Source of the DNA: a virus
Length of the DNA stretch: 64,000 bases
Strand: one strand, 5' to 3'
Virus record (IMG/VR): IMGVR_UViG_3300009094_001034
Span: 33,174 to 97,173 of that record
The notes beneath the pieces were generated by a model, which worked only from the letters and a program-made list of their open reading frames with translations, made no database searches and was not told the DNA's origin. Shown piece by piece: positions 32,437-41,288 of this stretch (positions are counted from its first letter, which is position 1; each line of letters begins with the position of its first letter). The position numbers and the translations under genes are program-made.

Positions 32437-32690
32437 GCTGCTTCGTTGGTAGGGGCTGGGGTGGGATGTCCGGGGCAACCAGTCTGGTAATCGAAACCTT
32501 CACATTGGGGCGTGAGTGGAATCACGCGATGGCCCTTCGCGAGTTCGTCGTACAGTTCGTCCCGGAACTGATCTGGCGTGAGCGGGCGTCCATTCTCGTC
32601 CGTCGCCGATTTCGCCATTCCGTTGAACATCCGTTTCGGCCAGTTGAGCGCACCGCGAATATCCAGGCACATGTGGATCGTCTTGTTCAT
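32433..32690 (-). CDS. Early protein, 85 aa
   Basis: The start is ATG 32690 (MNKTIHMCLDIRGALNWPKR). It overlaps the next gene by 4 nt. The sequence LTPDQFRDELYDELAKGHRV suggests a small alpha/beta fold. Function unknown. Confidence 0.5.
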   Translation of the reverse strand: MNKTIHMCLDIRGALNWPKRMFNGMAKSATDENGRPLTPDQFRDELYDELAKGHRVIPLTPQCEGFDYQTGCPGHPTPAPTNEAA

Positions 32691-32938
32691 GTTGTCTGGT
32701 CGGTATGGGCTGGGGTGTCTTGTAAGCGGTAGGGGTCGACCAAGGCATCTGAGTAGCCGTGGTACTTCCGCTTGTGGGTGATGCAGGGCAGCGGGTCCTT
32801 CACCCCGCACATGCCACAGGCGTCGATAATCTCTTTGAGCGCTTCGTCAGCGAAGGCTGTGATCGCTCGGCAGTCACTCCGGAGTCGCTCGATCTCGCGG
32901 TCCTTCTCTTCGATCATGGCGAGGAGTGCGGCGCTCAT
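32687..32938 (-). CDS. Early protein with coiled coil and Cys pair, 83 aa
   Basis: The N-terminal coiled coil MSAALLAMIEEKDREIERLR is followed by CGMCGVKDPLPC. ATG 32938 overlaps the upstream stop (ATGA). Function unknown. Confidence 0.55.
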   Translation of the reverse strand: MSAALLAMIEEKDREIERLRSDCRAITAFADEALKEIIDACGMCGVKDPLPCITHKRKYHGYSDALVDPYRLQDTPAHTDQTT

Positions 32939-33291
32939 GAAGTCTTCGGAGCATCGTCCCTTGCTGCCTCTTCCGCGATATCAGCAGCCCACTGCTTGTT
33001 GCCGTCGTATGAACGATGTGAAGCGAGCTCTTCGAACTCTTCTCGGGAGACTCGCTTCGTCTCATGGGCCTGAGACGGCGTGATGTCGCAGGGCGGAACA
33101 TAGAGGCGATACAGTATCGAGTCCGCGGTCACGTCGTCCACATGCAACCATGCGTTCGCCAGGCTCTCAACCCATCGATCCCCGACCAAAGGCTGCGTCT
33201 TTGCGCGCGCCTTGGCCGCATCGGTCGGCATTACCTCGCGAGCAGAGAAGCCCCGCTTCGTGTATCTGACGATTTCAATGTCATCGCTCAT
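32935..33291 (-). CDS. Early protein, 118 aa
   Basis: An alpha/beta protein beginning MSDDIEIVRYTKRGFSAREV with an acidic helical C-terminus (GNKQWAADIAEEAARDD). ATG 33291 has TTCAC in its leader. No family recognised. Confidence 0.55.
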   Translation of the reverse strand: MSDDIEIVRYTKRGFSAREVMPTDAAKARAKTQPLVGDRWVESLANAWLHVDDVTADSILYRLYVPPCDITPSQAHETKRVSREEFEELASHRSYDGNKQWAADIAEEAARDDAPKTS

Positions 33292-33299
33292 AGTGAATG

Positions 33300-33950
33300 T
33301 TAGGAAGGTGATGTGCGGTTCGGATTCTCCAACTTCATGTCACGGCGTAGCGCGTGGATGAAGCCCGATAGCCCAGTATGCGATTCGGAGTTGTTATCCA
33401 AGTCCTCCATCATCTCGATAGCCCACTCGGCGCCGGCCGCCCATGCCTGTTTCGCCGTCACCGCCTGACGTCGAAGCGCGATGAGTTCTTCCATGGCCGG
33501 CCCGAGCGCGTGCTTATCGCAGTAGCGCTTTCCGTGGAACGCGAGGCCGCCCCACTCCTCACAGGGCGCATCACCATCCCAGGAACATGGGTTCGGCGTG
33601 TGATCGACGGGCTCGATCTTCTTCTGAGCCGGGATGCGCGAGCGAACGTCAAAGGACAGGAGTCCGCCGAAGCGCTGCAGATCGCTCGTGATCGCCATGA
33701 ACACCTGCTGGCCCTTCACCTCCGTCAGGTCGTGCTCGATGGTGACGCTAAGGAACTCGCCCGCCTTGTCTCCGAGGAAGTCCGCGCTTTGGTACATGAA
33801 CGCCAGGTCGAGCGTCGCCACGCCGGCGAACTTCGTCCGCAGGAAGCCGTGCAGTTCCACCAAGTACTGCTCGATCTCCGGCGCGTTCAGAAGGAAGGCG
33901 TTGACCTCTTCGGAGTAGTTGCGGCTGTACTCAAGCTCAATGCGGATCAT
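33300..33950 (-). CDS. Early protein, 216 aa
   Basis: The N-terminal ~110 residues are beta-rich (SVTIEHDLTEVKGQQVFMAI). A middle segment has CSWDGDAPCEEWGGLAF and YCDKHA, a possible zinc site, and the C-terminus is helical. Function unknown. The start overlaps the upstream stop (ATGA). Confidence 0.55.
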   Translation of the reverse strand: MIRIELEYSRNYSEEVNAFLLNAPEIEQYLVELHGFLRTKFAGVATLDLAFMYQSADFLGDKAGEFLSVTIEHDLTEVKGQQVFMAITSDLQRFGGLLSFDVRSRIPAQKKIEPVDHTPNPCSWDGDAPCEEWGGLAFHGKRYCDKHALGPAMEELIALRRQAVTAKQAWAAGAEWAIEMMEDLDNNSESHTGLSGFIHALRRDMKLENPNRTSPS

Positions 33951-34237
33951 GCGTCCGTCGAGATACGCATCTGACCGAGCAACGGGATCAGTTCATCCCA
34001 CTCCTCTGGCCAAGAGATCTTGAGCACACTCGTGAGTTTGTAGAGCGCGCGTCGGTTCTTCATGTCGAGCATCTGCACGAGCGCATACGCGTCTTCGATG
34101 CTGGCCGCGTCCACGCGCGCGATCTTCTCGGACCGATAGCCGTACTCGTCGCTGTAGTGCGACCAGATGGCGCGAAGAAGGTGCTGCACCTGGATGAACT
34201 GGGTATCGGTGAGCGTCACGCCGTGAGGTGTTGACAT
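33947..34237 (-). CDS. Early protein, 96 aa
   Basis: A helical protein (TDTQFIQVQHLLRAIWSHYS; IEDAYALVQMLDMKNRRALY). It overlaps the small membrane protein gene upstream by 22 nt. No family recognised. Confidence 0.55.
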   Translation of the reverse strand: MSTPHGVTLTDTQFIQVQHLLRAIWSHYSDEYGYRSEKIARVDAASIEDAYALVQMLDMKNRRALYKLTSVLKISWPEEWDELIPLLGQMRISTDA

Positions 34238-34368
34238 GCGTAGAGGCCGATGCCAAACCAGACAGAGAAATACGTTCCTTTCTCGAAGTCACCCTTGGCC
34301 ACGGATATCAGTGCCAGGAAGAAGCTGGCCAATGTTGCGACGGTCGCCAATGCGATGAGGACGATCAC
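34216..34368 (-). CDS. Small membrane protein, 50 aa
   Basis: GTG 34368 starts a 50-residue protein with one clear membrane helix (VIVLIALATVATLASFFLAL) and a second hydrophobic patch (FSVWFGIGLYAC). It is the first gene below promoter B, ~40 nt away, with CTCACTCTGCCCACC as leader. Small phage membrane proteins often act in lysis, exclusion or signalling; none is assigned. Confidence 0.6.
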   Translation of the reverse strand: MIVLIALATVATLASFFLALISVAKGDFEKGTYFSVWFGIGLYACQHLTA

Positions 34369-34406
34369 GGTGGGCAGAGTGAGGAATCAGGAGGGATGTC
34401 GATCTG

Positions 34407-34448
34407 ACCCTACGCTCGGGGCCGCCACATTGCAATGCAACGGTCAAG
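34407..34448 (-). promoter_or_regulatory. Early-type promoter B
   Basis: Minus strand: CTTGAC (34448-34443), 7 nt, TTGCAA (34435-34430), 17 nt, TAGGGT (34412-34407). Clearest copy of the family, upstream of the operon 34368 to 31919. Confidence 0.7.
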
Positions 34449-34492
34449 CGTTCTCGCGCGAGGCGTACACTCCATAGGTCCGGAGGAAAACC

Positions 34493-35338
34493 ATGTGTAA
34501 CGCGATGCTTCGCAGTGCACTCGCTGCCGTTGTCGTGTACCTCGCCGTGCCGCTCTACGCCGTCGACTGTAGGACACGGAAGTTGAGCTCTGCGGAGACG
34601 CTGGATGAGATCACGAACCAGCATCGAACGTTCGCGCAGATGCACGAGGTGTCGACGATCCAGATCGCACTCCGGCGAAACATCGCGGCGATCACGAGGG
34701 TCCGGGGTTACCGAAACATCGTCCCCATGGCGCAGTCGGTTGAGTTGAGCCGCGCGGCGCTCGCGTACGCAGAGAACATCTGCATTCCGATCACGGCGGT
34801 GGAGCACAAGACACTCGCGACGATGTTCGTCGGTATCGTGGCGGCGACGGAGAACACGGACGGTCCGGCGATCACCCGATTCGTGAACCGCCTCGAATCA
34901 GGAAAGAAACCGACCGAGAACGAGAAAGCGGCGAAGAAGGCCGCGACGATCGCCGCACGGCAGGCCGCTGGCGCCGCGGTGGGAAACGCGGTCGGGGAAC
35001 TCACCGGACAGAAGGTCGGCGAGATCGTCGGGAAGGTGGTTCGTGGAGGGCCGATCGGTACGGCGGTCGGCATCTTGCTCGGAGCCTCCGAGATCGGACC
35101 GGGTGACGTGCGCCCTGCCCCAACCGCTACGCCCAGTCCGACGCCGGATCGGAGTTCCAGCGGCACGGATCACGAGCGACCCGGCAGCATTCACGATGGC
35201 AACGTCAACGACGCGCCCAGAGAGACGATCGACCGAGCCAGCAGAACGGCCTATGTCGCGATCGAACCCACCGCCCGCGAGAAGAACAACCAGCGCATCA
35301 AGGACGCGCGCGCTGCGATCAAGAACGCCAAGCACTAG
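34493..35338 (+). CDS. Secreted/surface protein with Gly-rich segment, 281 aa
   Basis: A signal peptide (MCNAMLRSALAAVVVYLAVP, cleavage after YA) is followed by a helical domain, then a Gly/Ala-zipper-like stretch (VGNAVGELTGQKVGEIVG; GGPIGTAVGILLGAS) that could insert in membranes, and a Pro/Thr-rich disordered tail. SD GGAGGA before ATG 34493 and a TACACT box at 34466-34471 suggest its own promoter. A lysogenic-conversion or cell-envelope role is plausible; no family recognised. Confidence 0.65.
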   Translation: MCNAMLRSALAAVVVYLAVPLYAVDCRTRKLSSAETLDEITNQHRTFAQMHEVSTIQIALRRNIAAITRVRGYRNIVPMAQSVELSRAALAYAENICIPITAVEHKTLATMFVGIVAATENTDGPAITRFVNRLESGKKPTENEKAAKKAATIAARQAAGAAVGNAVGELTGQKVGEIVGKVVRGGPIGTAVGILLGASEIGPGDVRPAPTATPSPTPDRSSSGTDHERPGSIHDGNVNDAPRETIDRASRTAYVAIEPTAREKNNQRIKDARAAIKNAKH

Positions 35339-35385
35339 CGCGGCACGGCGAGTATCTTGTCGCAACTCGGCCGCGGTACACAGCG

Positions 35386-36174
35386 CTAGCAGTCGTACGG
35401 CAATGTGCGCGCGGGCGTGGAGCAGGAGCGCCGGATGTACCGCGGCAATCCATCGGCCTTTGGTGCGTACTCGAAGCACGCGGTCCAGGCCGGCCGGAAG
35501 ATGCGGAGGTACCGATAGTCCACACGAAGCTCAACGCTGCCACCGATCTGGTCACTCGGCGGGATCATCGTTGGCACCATGCACCGAAATGTGTGTGCGT
35601 CGCCTGGTCGCAACATCGCGATGTGTTCAGTGCCGCACGCACTCTTCCTCTCACCCGCAGGCGGGAGTGCAAATTCGAACTCATCAATGCACGGCTTGAC
35701 CGTGGTGCTTGTAACGGTTTTCTGCTTCGTGATGTCCGTGATCGAAAGAAGACTCTCGTTTTGGAGCGTGAAGAACCAGAGAGCTGCGTCTTCTCGAGGC
35801 TCCATCGAGATGCTCACCTTCGGCCAGAGCACCAACAACGCGAGAGCAAGCGCGCCGATCGCGTAGAGCGCACGGAAGATCTTCCGTGCCCGTATCCGCG
35901 CCTGCATGCGCCTCCTCGTGTGGCGTGACATGGGTGGAGCCTGCGCTTCCGGCGGAGCCGGTGTTGTCTCAGGCACCTCGGCCAACGCCGGAGGTGCTAC
36001 CGCATCTTCGGCAGGCAAAGGCGCGGGTACGACAGGCGCGAGTGCCACGGGAAGGGGTGCTGCCTTCGGCACCTCTGGCGATGGACGTGTTGTCCCTTTC
36101 CTGCGCCCCTTGTTCTTCGCTTGCTCGGACTTTCTTTTTTTCTTCTTCGCCACCGGTTCCGAAGTGTAGTCCAC
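35386..36174 (-). CDS. Single-pass membrane protein with cytoplasmic basic tail, 262 aa
   Basis: GTG 36174 with GGAGAG upstream. The N-terminus is Lys-rich (KKKKRKSEQAKNKGRRK), then a Pro/Ala-rich linker to residue ~80, a transmembrane helix at ~102-118 (LYAIGALALALLVLW) and an extracytoplasmic beta-rich domain with Cys residues (Cys pairs likely disulphide-linked). The shape suggests a cell-envelope protein that spans the periplasm, but no family is recognised. It converges with the secreted gene 34493-35338. Confidence 0.6.
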   Translation of the reverse strand: MDYTSEPVAKKKKRKSEQAKNKGRRKGTTRPSPEVPKAAPLPVALAPVVPAPLPAEDAVAPPALAEVPETTPAPPEAQAPPMSRHTRRRMQARIRARKIFRALYAIGALALALLVLWPKVSISMEPREDAALWFFTLQNESLLSITDITKQKTVTSTTVKPCIDEFEFALPPAGERKSACGTEHIAMLRPGDAHTFRCMVPTMIPPSDQIGGSVELRVDYRYLRIFRPAWTACFEYAPKADGLPRYIRRSCSTPARTLPYDC

Positions 36175-36210
36175 GACGACTCTCCATCTTCTCCGTCCCG
36201 AAGAGCGCAG

Positions 36211-36396
36211 TTATTCGAAACGCAGGTCCATATCCGCCTTCTCCACGCCCGTTGCCGCGGTGAGCAGGAGCAGCGCCCGCGTCATCGCCTCGTGCGAGCT
36301 CGTGCCTTCACCTGTAACGGTGTTGGCGGTGCAGGTGTAGCGGCCTTCGCCCAGGTACTCCCAGTGAAGGCTGACGGGTGGTTTCTCCTTCGTCAT
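36211..36396 (-). CDS. Small early protein, 61 aa
   Basis: The start is ATG 36396 (MTKEKPPVSLHWEYLGEGRY), overlapping the upstream stop (ATGA). Compact beta-beta-alpha pattern ending EAMTRALLLLTAATG. Function unknown. Confidence 0.55.
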   Translation of the reverse strand: MTKEKPPVSLHWEYLGEGRYTCTANTVTGEGTSSHEAMTRALLLLTAATGVEKADMDLRFE

Positions 36397-36677
36397 GCGA
36401 GCGTCCCGATGCCGACCAGGTGGCCGCGCACCGCTTCGAGTTCCGCGCGTGCTTCGTCGTAGCTCGTGGCCTCCAGCATGTGGATCTCGCGTGCCGGCTT
36501 CCAACTCATGAAGGGTCGGTCCGGTGTCGATGCGGGGTCGTTCGGATGCACGATGCCGATGAGGCGATCGGAGACCTGGTGGATCTCGACGATGTTTTCC
36601 TTTGCGATGATGACGCCGTAGATGGTGCGGGGAGCGTGCTCGTCGCGGTCGTCGGTGGAGCGTGGTGTGTCGATCAC
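36393..36677 (-). CDS. Early protein, 94 aa
   Basis: GTG 36677 start after CCTAACCCCACATGCA. A beta-rich domain (IIAKENIVEIHQVSDRLIGI) ends with a helix (DEARAELEAVRGHL). Function unknown. Confidence 0.5.
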   Translation of the reverse strand: MIDTPRSTDDRDEHAPRTIYGVIIAKENIVEIHQVSDRLIGIVHPNDPASTPDRPFMSWKPAREIHMLEATSYDEARAELEAVRGHLVGIGTLA

Positions 36678-36688
36678 TGCATGTGGGG

Positions 36689-37048
36689 TTAGGTGAAATC
36701 AGGGCGATCGTCGTCGTAGTCGTGCGGAGGATTTACCTGTTCGTGGTCGACACAAAACCACTCGTCTGTTTCATGCTCTTCCATCCCTCGGATAGTTGCC
36801 AGCACGGCGTCGAGGACTTCGCGCTCATGGGTTGGTTGGCTCCTAAAGCAGACGGTATCGGACAGCGTCGTCTTTCGACCATCGCCGTACTCAGCGTCGA
36901 TCAGAGAGAGTTGAATGCGGATGTAGGCGTGTCCACAATCTTCCTCGAACGTGAAGGTTGTGCCGGGCTTGTAGGAGAGCTGGCGAACGATGTCAGCGAT
37001 CTCCGCATGAGTCATTCGATTCTCCGCGACCAACGATGCCTGATGCAC
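36689..37048 (-). CDS. Early protein, 119 aa
   Basis: The start is GTG 37048, 12 nt below the preceding TAA with a C-rich spacer; an alternative ATG at 37015 (MTHAEIADIVRQ) has GGAGA upstream and would give 108 aa. Acidic protein with His/Asp-rich end (HDYDDDRPDF). No family recognised. Confidence 0.5.
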   Translation of the reverse strand: MHQASLVAENRMTHAEIADIVRQLSYKPGTTFTFEEDCGHAYIRIQLSLIDAEYGDGRKTTLSDTVCFRSQPTHEREVLDAVLATIRGMEEHETDEWFCVDHEQVNPPHDYDDDRPDFT

Positions 37049-37060
37049 TACAGCAGGGTG

Positions 37061-37267
37061 TTAAGGGGTGGGCTCGTCCTCTGCGCTCAGGCATGCCGCT
37101 TGTGAAAGGCAGAGGTAGTGCTCTTCGATGCCTTCGTCGCCAGTGAGAACGGGACAGCCGCGGGCGGCGAGTGCGTCTTCGATGAGGAAGCGGAGGTCGC
37201 CAACCGTTTCGAAGTCGAGATTCATACTGGAGAGGCTGGGTGCGTCGGCGATCGTGGCGTCGGGCAT
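37061..37267 (-). CDS. Small acidic early protein, 68 aa
   Basis: ATG 37267 overlaps the upstream stop as TAATG. Helical segment NLDFETVGDLRFLIEDALAA. Function unknown. Confidence 0.5.
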   Translation of the reverse strand: MPDATIADAPSLSSMNLDFETVGDLRFLIEDALAARGCPVLTGDEGIEEHYLCLSQAACLSAEDEPTP

Positions 37268-37644
37268 TAGATCAAGGTGTTAGGGACGGGCGTGAGCACG
37301 GGAGCGATCGGCGCGGAGTCCGGCACCTGCCGCTTCGTGAAGTTTGGTAGTTCGCTTGCGCCGTTCAGGCGCGCAATTACTTGGTCGATCATCGAACGGA
37401 GTTCTGGTTGATCTGCGATTGCGCGGAGCGTTCCTTGCGTTTCCAAGAGCGCCCACGATCCGTCGCCGCGCTTCCAGTAGGAAACGAGGAGATCCCCTGT
37501 TTCCGAGCGGATGATCCAGCGTCGGTACCGGCTCAGCCCGGCCGCATGCCGGCGCAGGTGCGTGTCGAGCTTCGACCGATGCACAGCCTTGCTGCAGGTC
37601 GGACAGATCTTGGTGGTGAAGATGCGGGTGAGAGCGGTAAGCAT
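37267..37644 (-). CDS. Zinc-finger-like early protein, 125 aa
   Basis: CPTCSKAVHRSKLDTHLRRH near residue 14 is a C2H2-like unit (Cys-x2-Cys, His-x3-His) of the kind seen in small phage proteins; a similar unit occurs in 40876-41277 (CPKCHATIPEAKFEDH). The rest is alpha/beta (WIIRSETGDLLVSYWKRGDG). Nucleic acid binding is inferred. Confidence 0.6.
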   Translation of the reverse strand: MLTALTRIFTTKICPTCSKAVHRSKLDTHLRRHAAGLSRYRRWIIRSETGDLLVSYWKRGDGSWALLETQGTLRAIADQPELRSMIDQVIARLNGASELPNFTKRQVPDSAPIAPVLTPVPNTLI

Positions 37645-37647
37645 CTG

Positions 37648-38478
37648 TTAGACGGTGAAGATGTACTCGTCCTTCTCGGGCTTCGTGCAGCAGGGGTGAG
37701 CGCACGGGCAGCAGCGGTCCGCACAGGAGCACGTATGACAACGGCAGCCGCACGGCTCCGGTGTCTTCCAAGCCTCGTAGTTCTTCGACCAGTCATCGAG
37801 GGCGGCGAGCGCTTTCGCGAGGTAGACGTCACGTTCCGCGTCGGAGGCGAAGGTCCGCGTGGCGATCATGTCGTCTTGATAGGAGTCCGTGCCCCAGAGC
37901 TTGATAACAACATCGCCGAGCAGGGGGTTCATGAACGATGCGACGCTTAAGCCGCAGGATGCGGTGAACGCGAGCGCTTCCAAACGCATCAAGCAGCGGA
38001 ACCGCTCGTCCATGGACAGCACCTTCATGGCGAGGCCGTTGGTGAACTTCGCAAACTCCACCTCTGCCTTGTCGCTCTTGAAGGTGACGATGCGGCCCTC
38101 GGTTGAGTCCGGCGTGGTCTTGAACTCCGGTGCGTTCTCGGCCCAGTCGCGGAGAGCCTCTTCCATGTCGCGCAGGAAGGTGTCGCGATCCGCGTTGCTG
38201 CCGAATTCGTCCGTGTCAGCACGTTGATCTCGATCAACAGAGTACCCACGAAGGCAGAGCGTGCGGTTCCTCTCCTGGATTTCGGGGTAGGACCAAGACC
38301 CAACCGTGAATCCATTGCGTGCAACAAACTTAGGCGACCCGAGCGCAGCGTTGCTGGAAAACCGCTCGTCCTGCTCCAGCACCTGGATGGTGAGTTTCTT
38401 GTCTTCCTTCGTGATCTTCAGTTTGAGCTTGGGCGTACCGGTGCTCGAGTGGGTGGACGTGGAGGAACAGCTGGCCAC
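37648..38478 (-). CDS. Early protein with Cys-rich C-terminus, 276 aa
   Basis: GTG 38478 start, leader TTCACCC at 38487-38493, and promoter C ~30 nt upstream. Two halves look alike (DERFSSNAALGSPKFVARNG versus DERFRCLMRLEALAFTASCG; both lead to a VASF/VGSW strand and a late RDxFLxxMEEALxDW-type helix), suggesting an internal duplication. The C-terminus carries CGCRCHTCSCADRCCPCAHP, a very dense metal-binding cluster. No family recognised. Confidence 0.55.
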   Translation of the reverse strand: MASCSSTSTHSSTGTPKLKLKITKEDKKLTIQVLEQDERFSSNAALGSPKFVARNGFTVGSWSYPEIQERNRTLCLRGYSVDRDQRADTDEFGSNADRDTFLRDMEEALRDWAENAPEFKTTPDSTEGRIVTFKSDKAEVEFAKFTNGLAMKVLSMDERFRCLMRLEALAFTASCGLSVASFMNPLLGDVVIKLWGTDSYQDDMIATRTFASDAERDVYLAKALAALDDWSKNYEAWKTPEPCGCRCHTCSCADRCCPCAHPCCTKPEKDEYIFTV

Positions 38479-38507
38479 GGCGCGGAGGGTGAAGGGATGT
38501 CGCCATC

Positions 38508-38549
38508 AACCTACGCTTCCGCCCGCAACACTGCAATGCATCCGTCAAG
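38508..38549 (-). promoter_or_regulatory. Early-type promoter C
   Basis: Minus strand: CTTGAC (38549-38544), 7 nt, TTGCAG (38536-38531), 17 nt, TAGGTT (38513-38508). Drives the operon from 38478 leftwards. Confidence 0.68.
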
Positions 38550-38660
38550 GTGAAGCGATGCCGATGAAAATGTGATGCATGTCGAGGTAGGGAAATCGTG
38601 GTCTCGCGTCCCTCCTACTGAGGGGGAGGAATGTCTCCCCGCACGAAAACCGGAGGCGCG

Positions 38661-39803
38661 ATGAACCGAGTGCGATGTGCGGTCGTGGTGGGTGTGGTGC
38701 TGCTGGGTGCGGTATCTGCAAGTGCGCAGAGTACCTGTGATGCCATCTTGCAGTACGGCATCTTCGACCTCTCGAACACGCAGTCGGACGAGATGTTTTT
38801 CAGTAGTCTCTTCCGGTACTTGGAGAAGCAGAATGTGAGGAGTCACGCTGACGCGGATGCGGCGGCGGGGCAGTTGGGACTCTCGATTCCGGGTGTCGGT
38901 GAGCTCAACCTGGGTGGGTCGAGCGCATCCAGCGGGTCGGACTACTCGAACGACTACCTGAAAGAGATCCAAAACCAATCGTCGGCGGCATCAACGTCGT
39001 TCCGACAGCTCTTCAAAACCGCGAATCCGCAGATCATCGCTGCGTGGGCGGACTGCAACAAGGGCGGCTCCCGTGTGTGGGCGGAGCGAATCGACGCGAA
39101 CTCGTTCTACTTGAAGGCGCGATGGGTGCAGCACGAAGGGGAAGCGCGACCAACCGTGGTATCTGCGGACGTGACGAACGCAACGTGTCCGAAGAAGGGC
39201 GCAGCCTCGAAACAGTTCGAGAACGTGGCGCTCAGCACGGGCGGAATCGGCACAATCTGCACGCAGACGAATGCGACCTCGCCGATCGGCATCGCCGTCC
39301 TCCTGCGCAGCCCGAGAGGGCAGAACGTATCGAAGACGTTCACGCTCCGCCCGTCGCCCGTAACGCCGATCGCGACGGCGACGAGCTTCGTCGTTCCTGT
39401 GACGAAGCAGTCTGAAACCGGGTATGTCGGATTCGATGAGGTGGAACGGATGACGACGCTCGGCATCCCCACCGAAGGACCGCAGAACGTCTCGTTCAAC
39501 GTCGTCGCCCCTGTCGCAGGGGACTACTTGGTGTGGTTGCAAATGGCGACGGGCGAGCCGCACGAGATGTGGGTGTTCACGGATATCACGAGCCAGTCGC
39601 TTCCCATTCACCGGTTCGCGCCTGCAGCCACGGGCGGCTACGGCCGCGCAAACCTGCGTTGGGTGCCGGTGCTGGCGCTGACGCTGAGCAATCAGAAGGT
39701 AACCAAAATCACGTTCAGTGCTCCGAAGATCGGCTACGTCTCGGGGATGATCCCGCGCATCGCCGCGATCAAGTTGCAACCCGTGAACCTCAGCAACCCG
39801 TAG
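38661..39803 (+). CDS. Secreted protein of unknown function, 380 aa
   Basis: Cleavable signal peptide (MNRVRCAVVVGVVLLGAVSA, cleavage after SASA) and no other membrane segment. Residues ~25-120 are helical; the rest is beta-rich with two Ig- or carbohydrate-binding-like parts (APVAGDYLVWLQMATGEPH). SD GGAGG precedes ATG 38661. As a single plus-strand gene with an export signal in a phage early region, it is a candidate conversion factor. No family recognised. Confidence 0.65.
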   Translation: MNRVRCAVVVGVVLLGAVSASAQSTCDAILQYGIFDLSNTQSDEMFFSSLFRYLEKQNVRSHADADAAAGQLGLSIPGVGELNLGGSSASSGSDYSNDYLKEIQNQSSAASTSFRQLFKTANPQIIAAWADCNKGGSRVWAERIDANSFYLKARWVQHEGEARPTVVSADVTNATCPKKGAASKQFENVALSTGGIGTICTQTNATSPIGIAVLLRSPRGQNVSKTFTLRPSPVTPIATATSFVVPVTKQSETGYVGFDEVERMTTLGIPTEGPQNVSFNVVAPVAGDYLVWLQMATGEPHEMWVFTDITSQSLPIHRFAPAATGGYGRANLRWVPVLALTLSNQKVTKITFSAPKIGYVSGMIPRIAAIKLQPVNLSNP

Positions 39804-39806
39804 CCG

Positions 39807-40391
39807 CTACGTTTCCAGAGCCTCCAGGATCAGCGACCCGTCGTCGCCGGCGTCGCGCGCGGCCTCATTGAACGCGGCGATCTCGTCGGCGGTCGGATCG
39901 TTCACGTTGAAGTTCGTCACGCTGCCGCGGACCTCCTGCTTGTCCGTGATGAGCCCGAGGAGCTTCGCCTTGCCTTGCAGGGTCTCGCGCTTCGAGGCGA
40001 GGGCGGCGACCCGCTCGTTGTATTTCGCGTCACCCTTCGACGCGATGGTCTGGAGTTGGTAGGCGATCCCATCGAGCTCCGCGAGGATGTCGGATCGGAG
40101 CTCGTCGGCCTTCCGTTCGTAGCCGGCCTTGAACTCGGCGCGGACGGCTTGGCGATCTTTGATCATGGTCTTCTCGGAGATGACCACCTGATTCGCCTTC
40201 AGGTAGCCGAGGATGCCCGGGTTGTCGTTGATCCCGAGAAGCATGCACTCGTGAATGAGCCGGCGGCGCTTGAGCTGCTTCTCCACGGCGCGCTTCGGCG
40301 CGAAGTCGTCATCTGCGATGGGGGTGGATGGGACGACGGCTGCCGATGGCTTGGGCGTGGGCTTCTTTGAACCTTTCTGAACCTTTTGCAC
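39807..40391 (-). CDS. HTH/coiled-coil protein, possible small terminase, 194 aa
   Basis: A basic disordered N-terminus, then a HTH-like region (RRRLIHECMLLGINDNPGIL, GYLKANQVVISEKTMIKDRQ) and a long coiled coil (RSDILAELDGIAYQLQTIAS). This layout is seen in small terminases and related packaging proteins, but the gene is 20 kb from terL. GTG start at 40391. A 7-bp inverted repeat (GCACAGT/ACTGTGC, 40388-40394 and 40421-40427) lies at its start and may be an operator shared with the divergent gene. Confidence 0.55.
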   Translation of the reverse strand: MQKVQKGSKKPTPKPSAAVVPSTPIADDDFAPKRAVEKQLKRRRLIHECMLLGINDNPGILGYLKANQVVISEKTMIKDRQAVRAEFKAGYERKADELRSDILAELDGIAYQLQTIASKGDAKYNERVAALASKRETLQGKAKLLGLITDKQEVRGSVTNFNVNDPTADEIAAFNEAARDAGDDGSLILEALET

Positions 40392-40463
40392 AGTGCATCA
40401 ACAATGATGGGGATGTCCTCACTGTGCCGCGGCGACGCGGAGGCGTCGAGCTACACTGCCCCG

Positions 40464-40859
40464 GTGCCGACCGAAGCGGAGATCATCGAGAGCGCCACAC
40501 GGGTCATTGAGGGCTGCCTGACCTTGGACATCCTGGAGCGCCACAAACGCGACATCATCTCGGGGATGCTCTGGAAGATCACGGAGGCCCGCGGCAAGTA
40601 CAAGACGCGCTACCGATCCATTGGATCGAAGGAGAAGGGCGCGAAGCTGCAGCACGAGCACGTCTTCACCCGGAAGGACATCACCGACCGGATCATCGCG
40701 GAGCCCGAACGGACGAGGGAGATCCTGCGGGACGCCATCGGATGCGTGGTGACTGTGGACGAGCACCGCAAGCTGACGACCATTGATCCGTCGCTGCGCG
40801 GGTGGGATCGGTACACCGCGGCCGGCGTGGACGTCGAAGATACCGACGCCCGCGAGTAA
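40464..40859 (+). CDS. Phage protein of unknown function, 131 aa, likely leaderless
   Basis: GTG 40464 is 6 nt below TACACT (40452-40457), so transcription would start at the GTG. A basic helical protein (ERHKRDIISGMLWKITEARG; KYKTRYRSIGSKEKG). An upstream in-frame ATG (40386) would overlap the divergent gene. No family recognised. Confidence 0.55.
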   Translation: MPTEAEIIESATRVIEGCLTLDILERHKRDIISGMLWKITEARGKYKTRYRSIGSKEKGAKLQHEHVFTRKDITDRIIAEPERTREILRDAIGCVVTVDEHRKLTTIDPSLRGWDRYTAAGVDVEDTDARE

Positions 40860-40875
40860 ACCTATACTCGTTGCC

Positions 40876-41277
40876 ATGCTGCGTCGGACGCCCAAATCAA
40901 CGAAGACAAAGGGATGTCCGAAGTGTCACGCGACCATTCCCGAAGCGAAGTTCGAGGACCACGCCGCGCGGAAGTGCCCGGGGCTCAAGCGACCAAAGAA
41001 GGCCAAGGACGCCGAGATCTTCGACCTGCAGGCGGCGGCCCGGGAGAGTGGCCGAACGTGGGTGCACCTCCCCTGTGCGACATGCGGGAGCGAGACACCG
41101 ATCCACGTTGATTGGTACAAGCCGCTCATCCTCTGCAAGGGATGCCGGGCCGATCGGAAGGTGCAACTGCGGGATTCGCACGCGAAGCAGAATGCCGGCG
41201 CGGCGCTGACGCCGAAGATGCCCTCGTCTGGCCGCTCGGTTCCGGGCGGACTGCCGTCGAGCGGGAAGCGCCGGTAA
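40876..41277 (+). CDS. Zinc-ribbon protein, 133 aa
   Basis: CPKCHATIPEAKFEDHAARK is a C2H(C)-type unit, and a second pair of Cys-x2-Cys follows (CATCGSE, CKGCRAD). The tail is Pro/Ser/Arg-rich. ATG 40876 is 7 nt below TATACT, suggesting a leaderless message. Nucleic acid binding is likely. Confidence 0.6.
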   Translation: MLRRTPKSTKTKGCPKCHATIPEAKFEDHAARKCPGLKRPKKAKDAEIFDLQAAARESGRTWVHLPCATCGSETPIHVDWYKPLILCKGCRADRKVQLRDSHAKQNAGAALTPKMPSSGRSVPGGLPSSGKRR

Positions 41278-41288
41278 GGACAAACCTG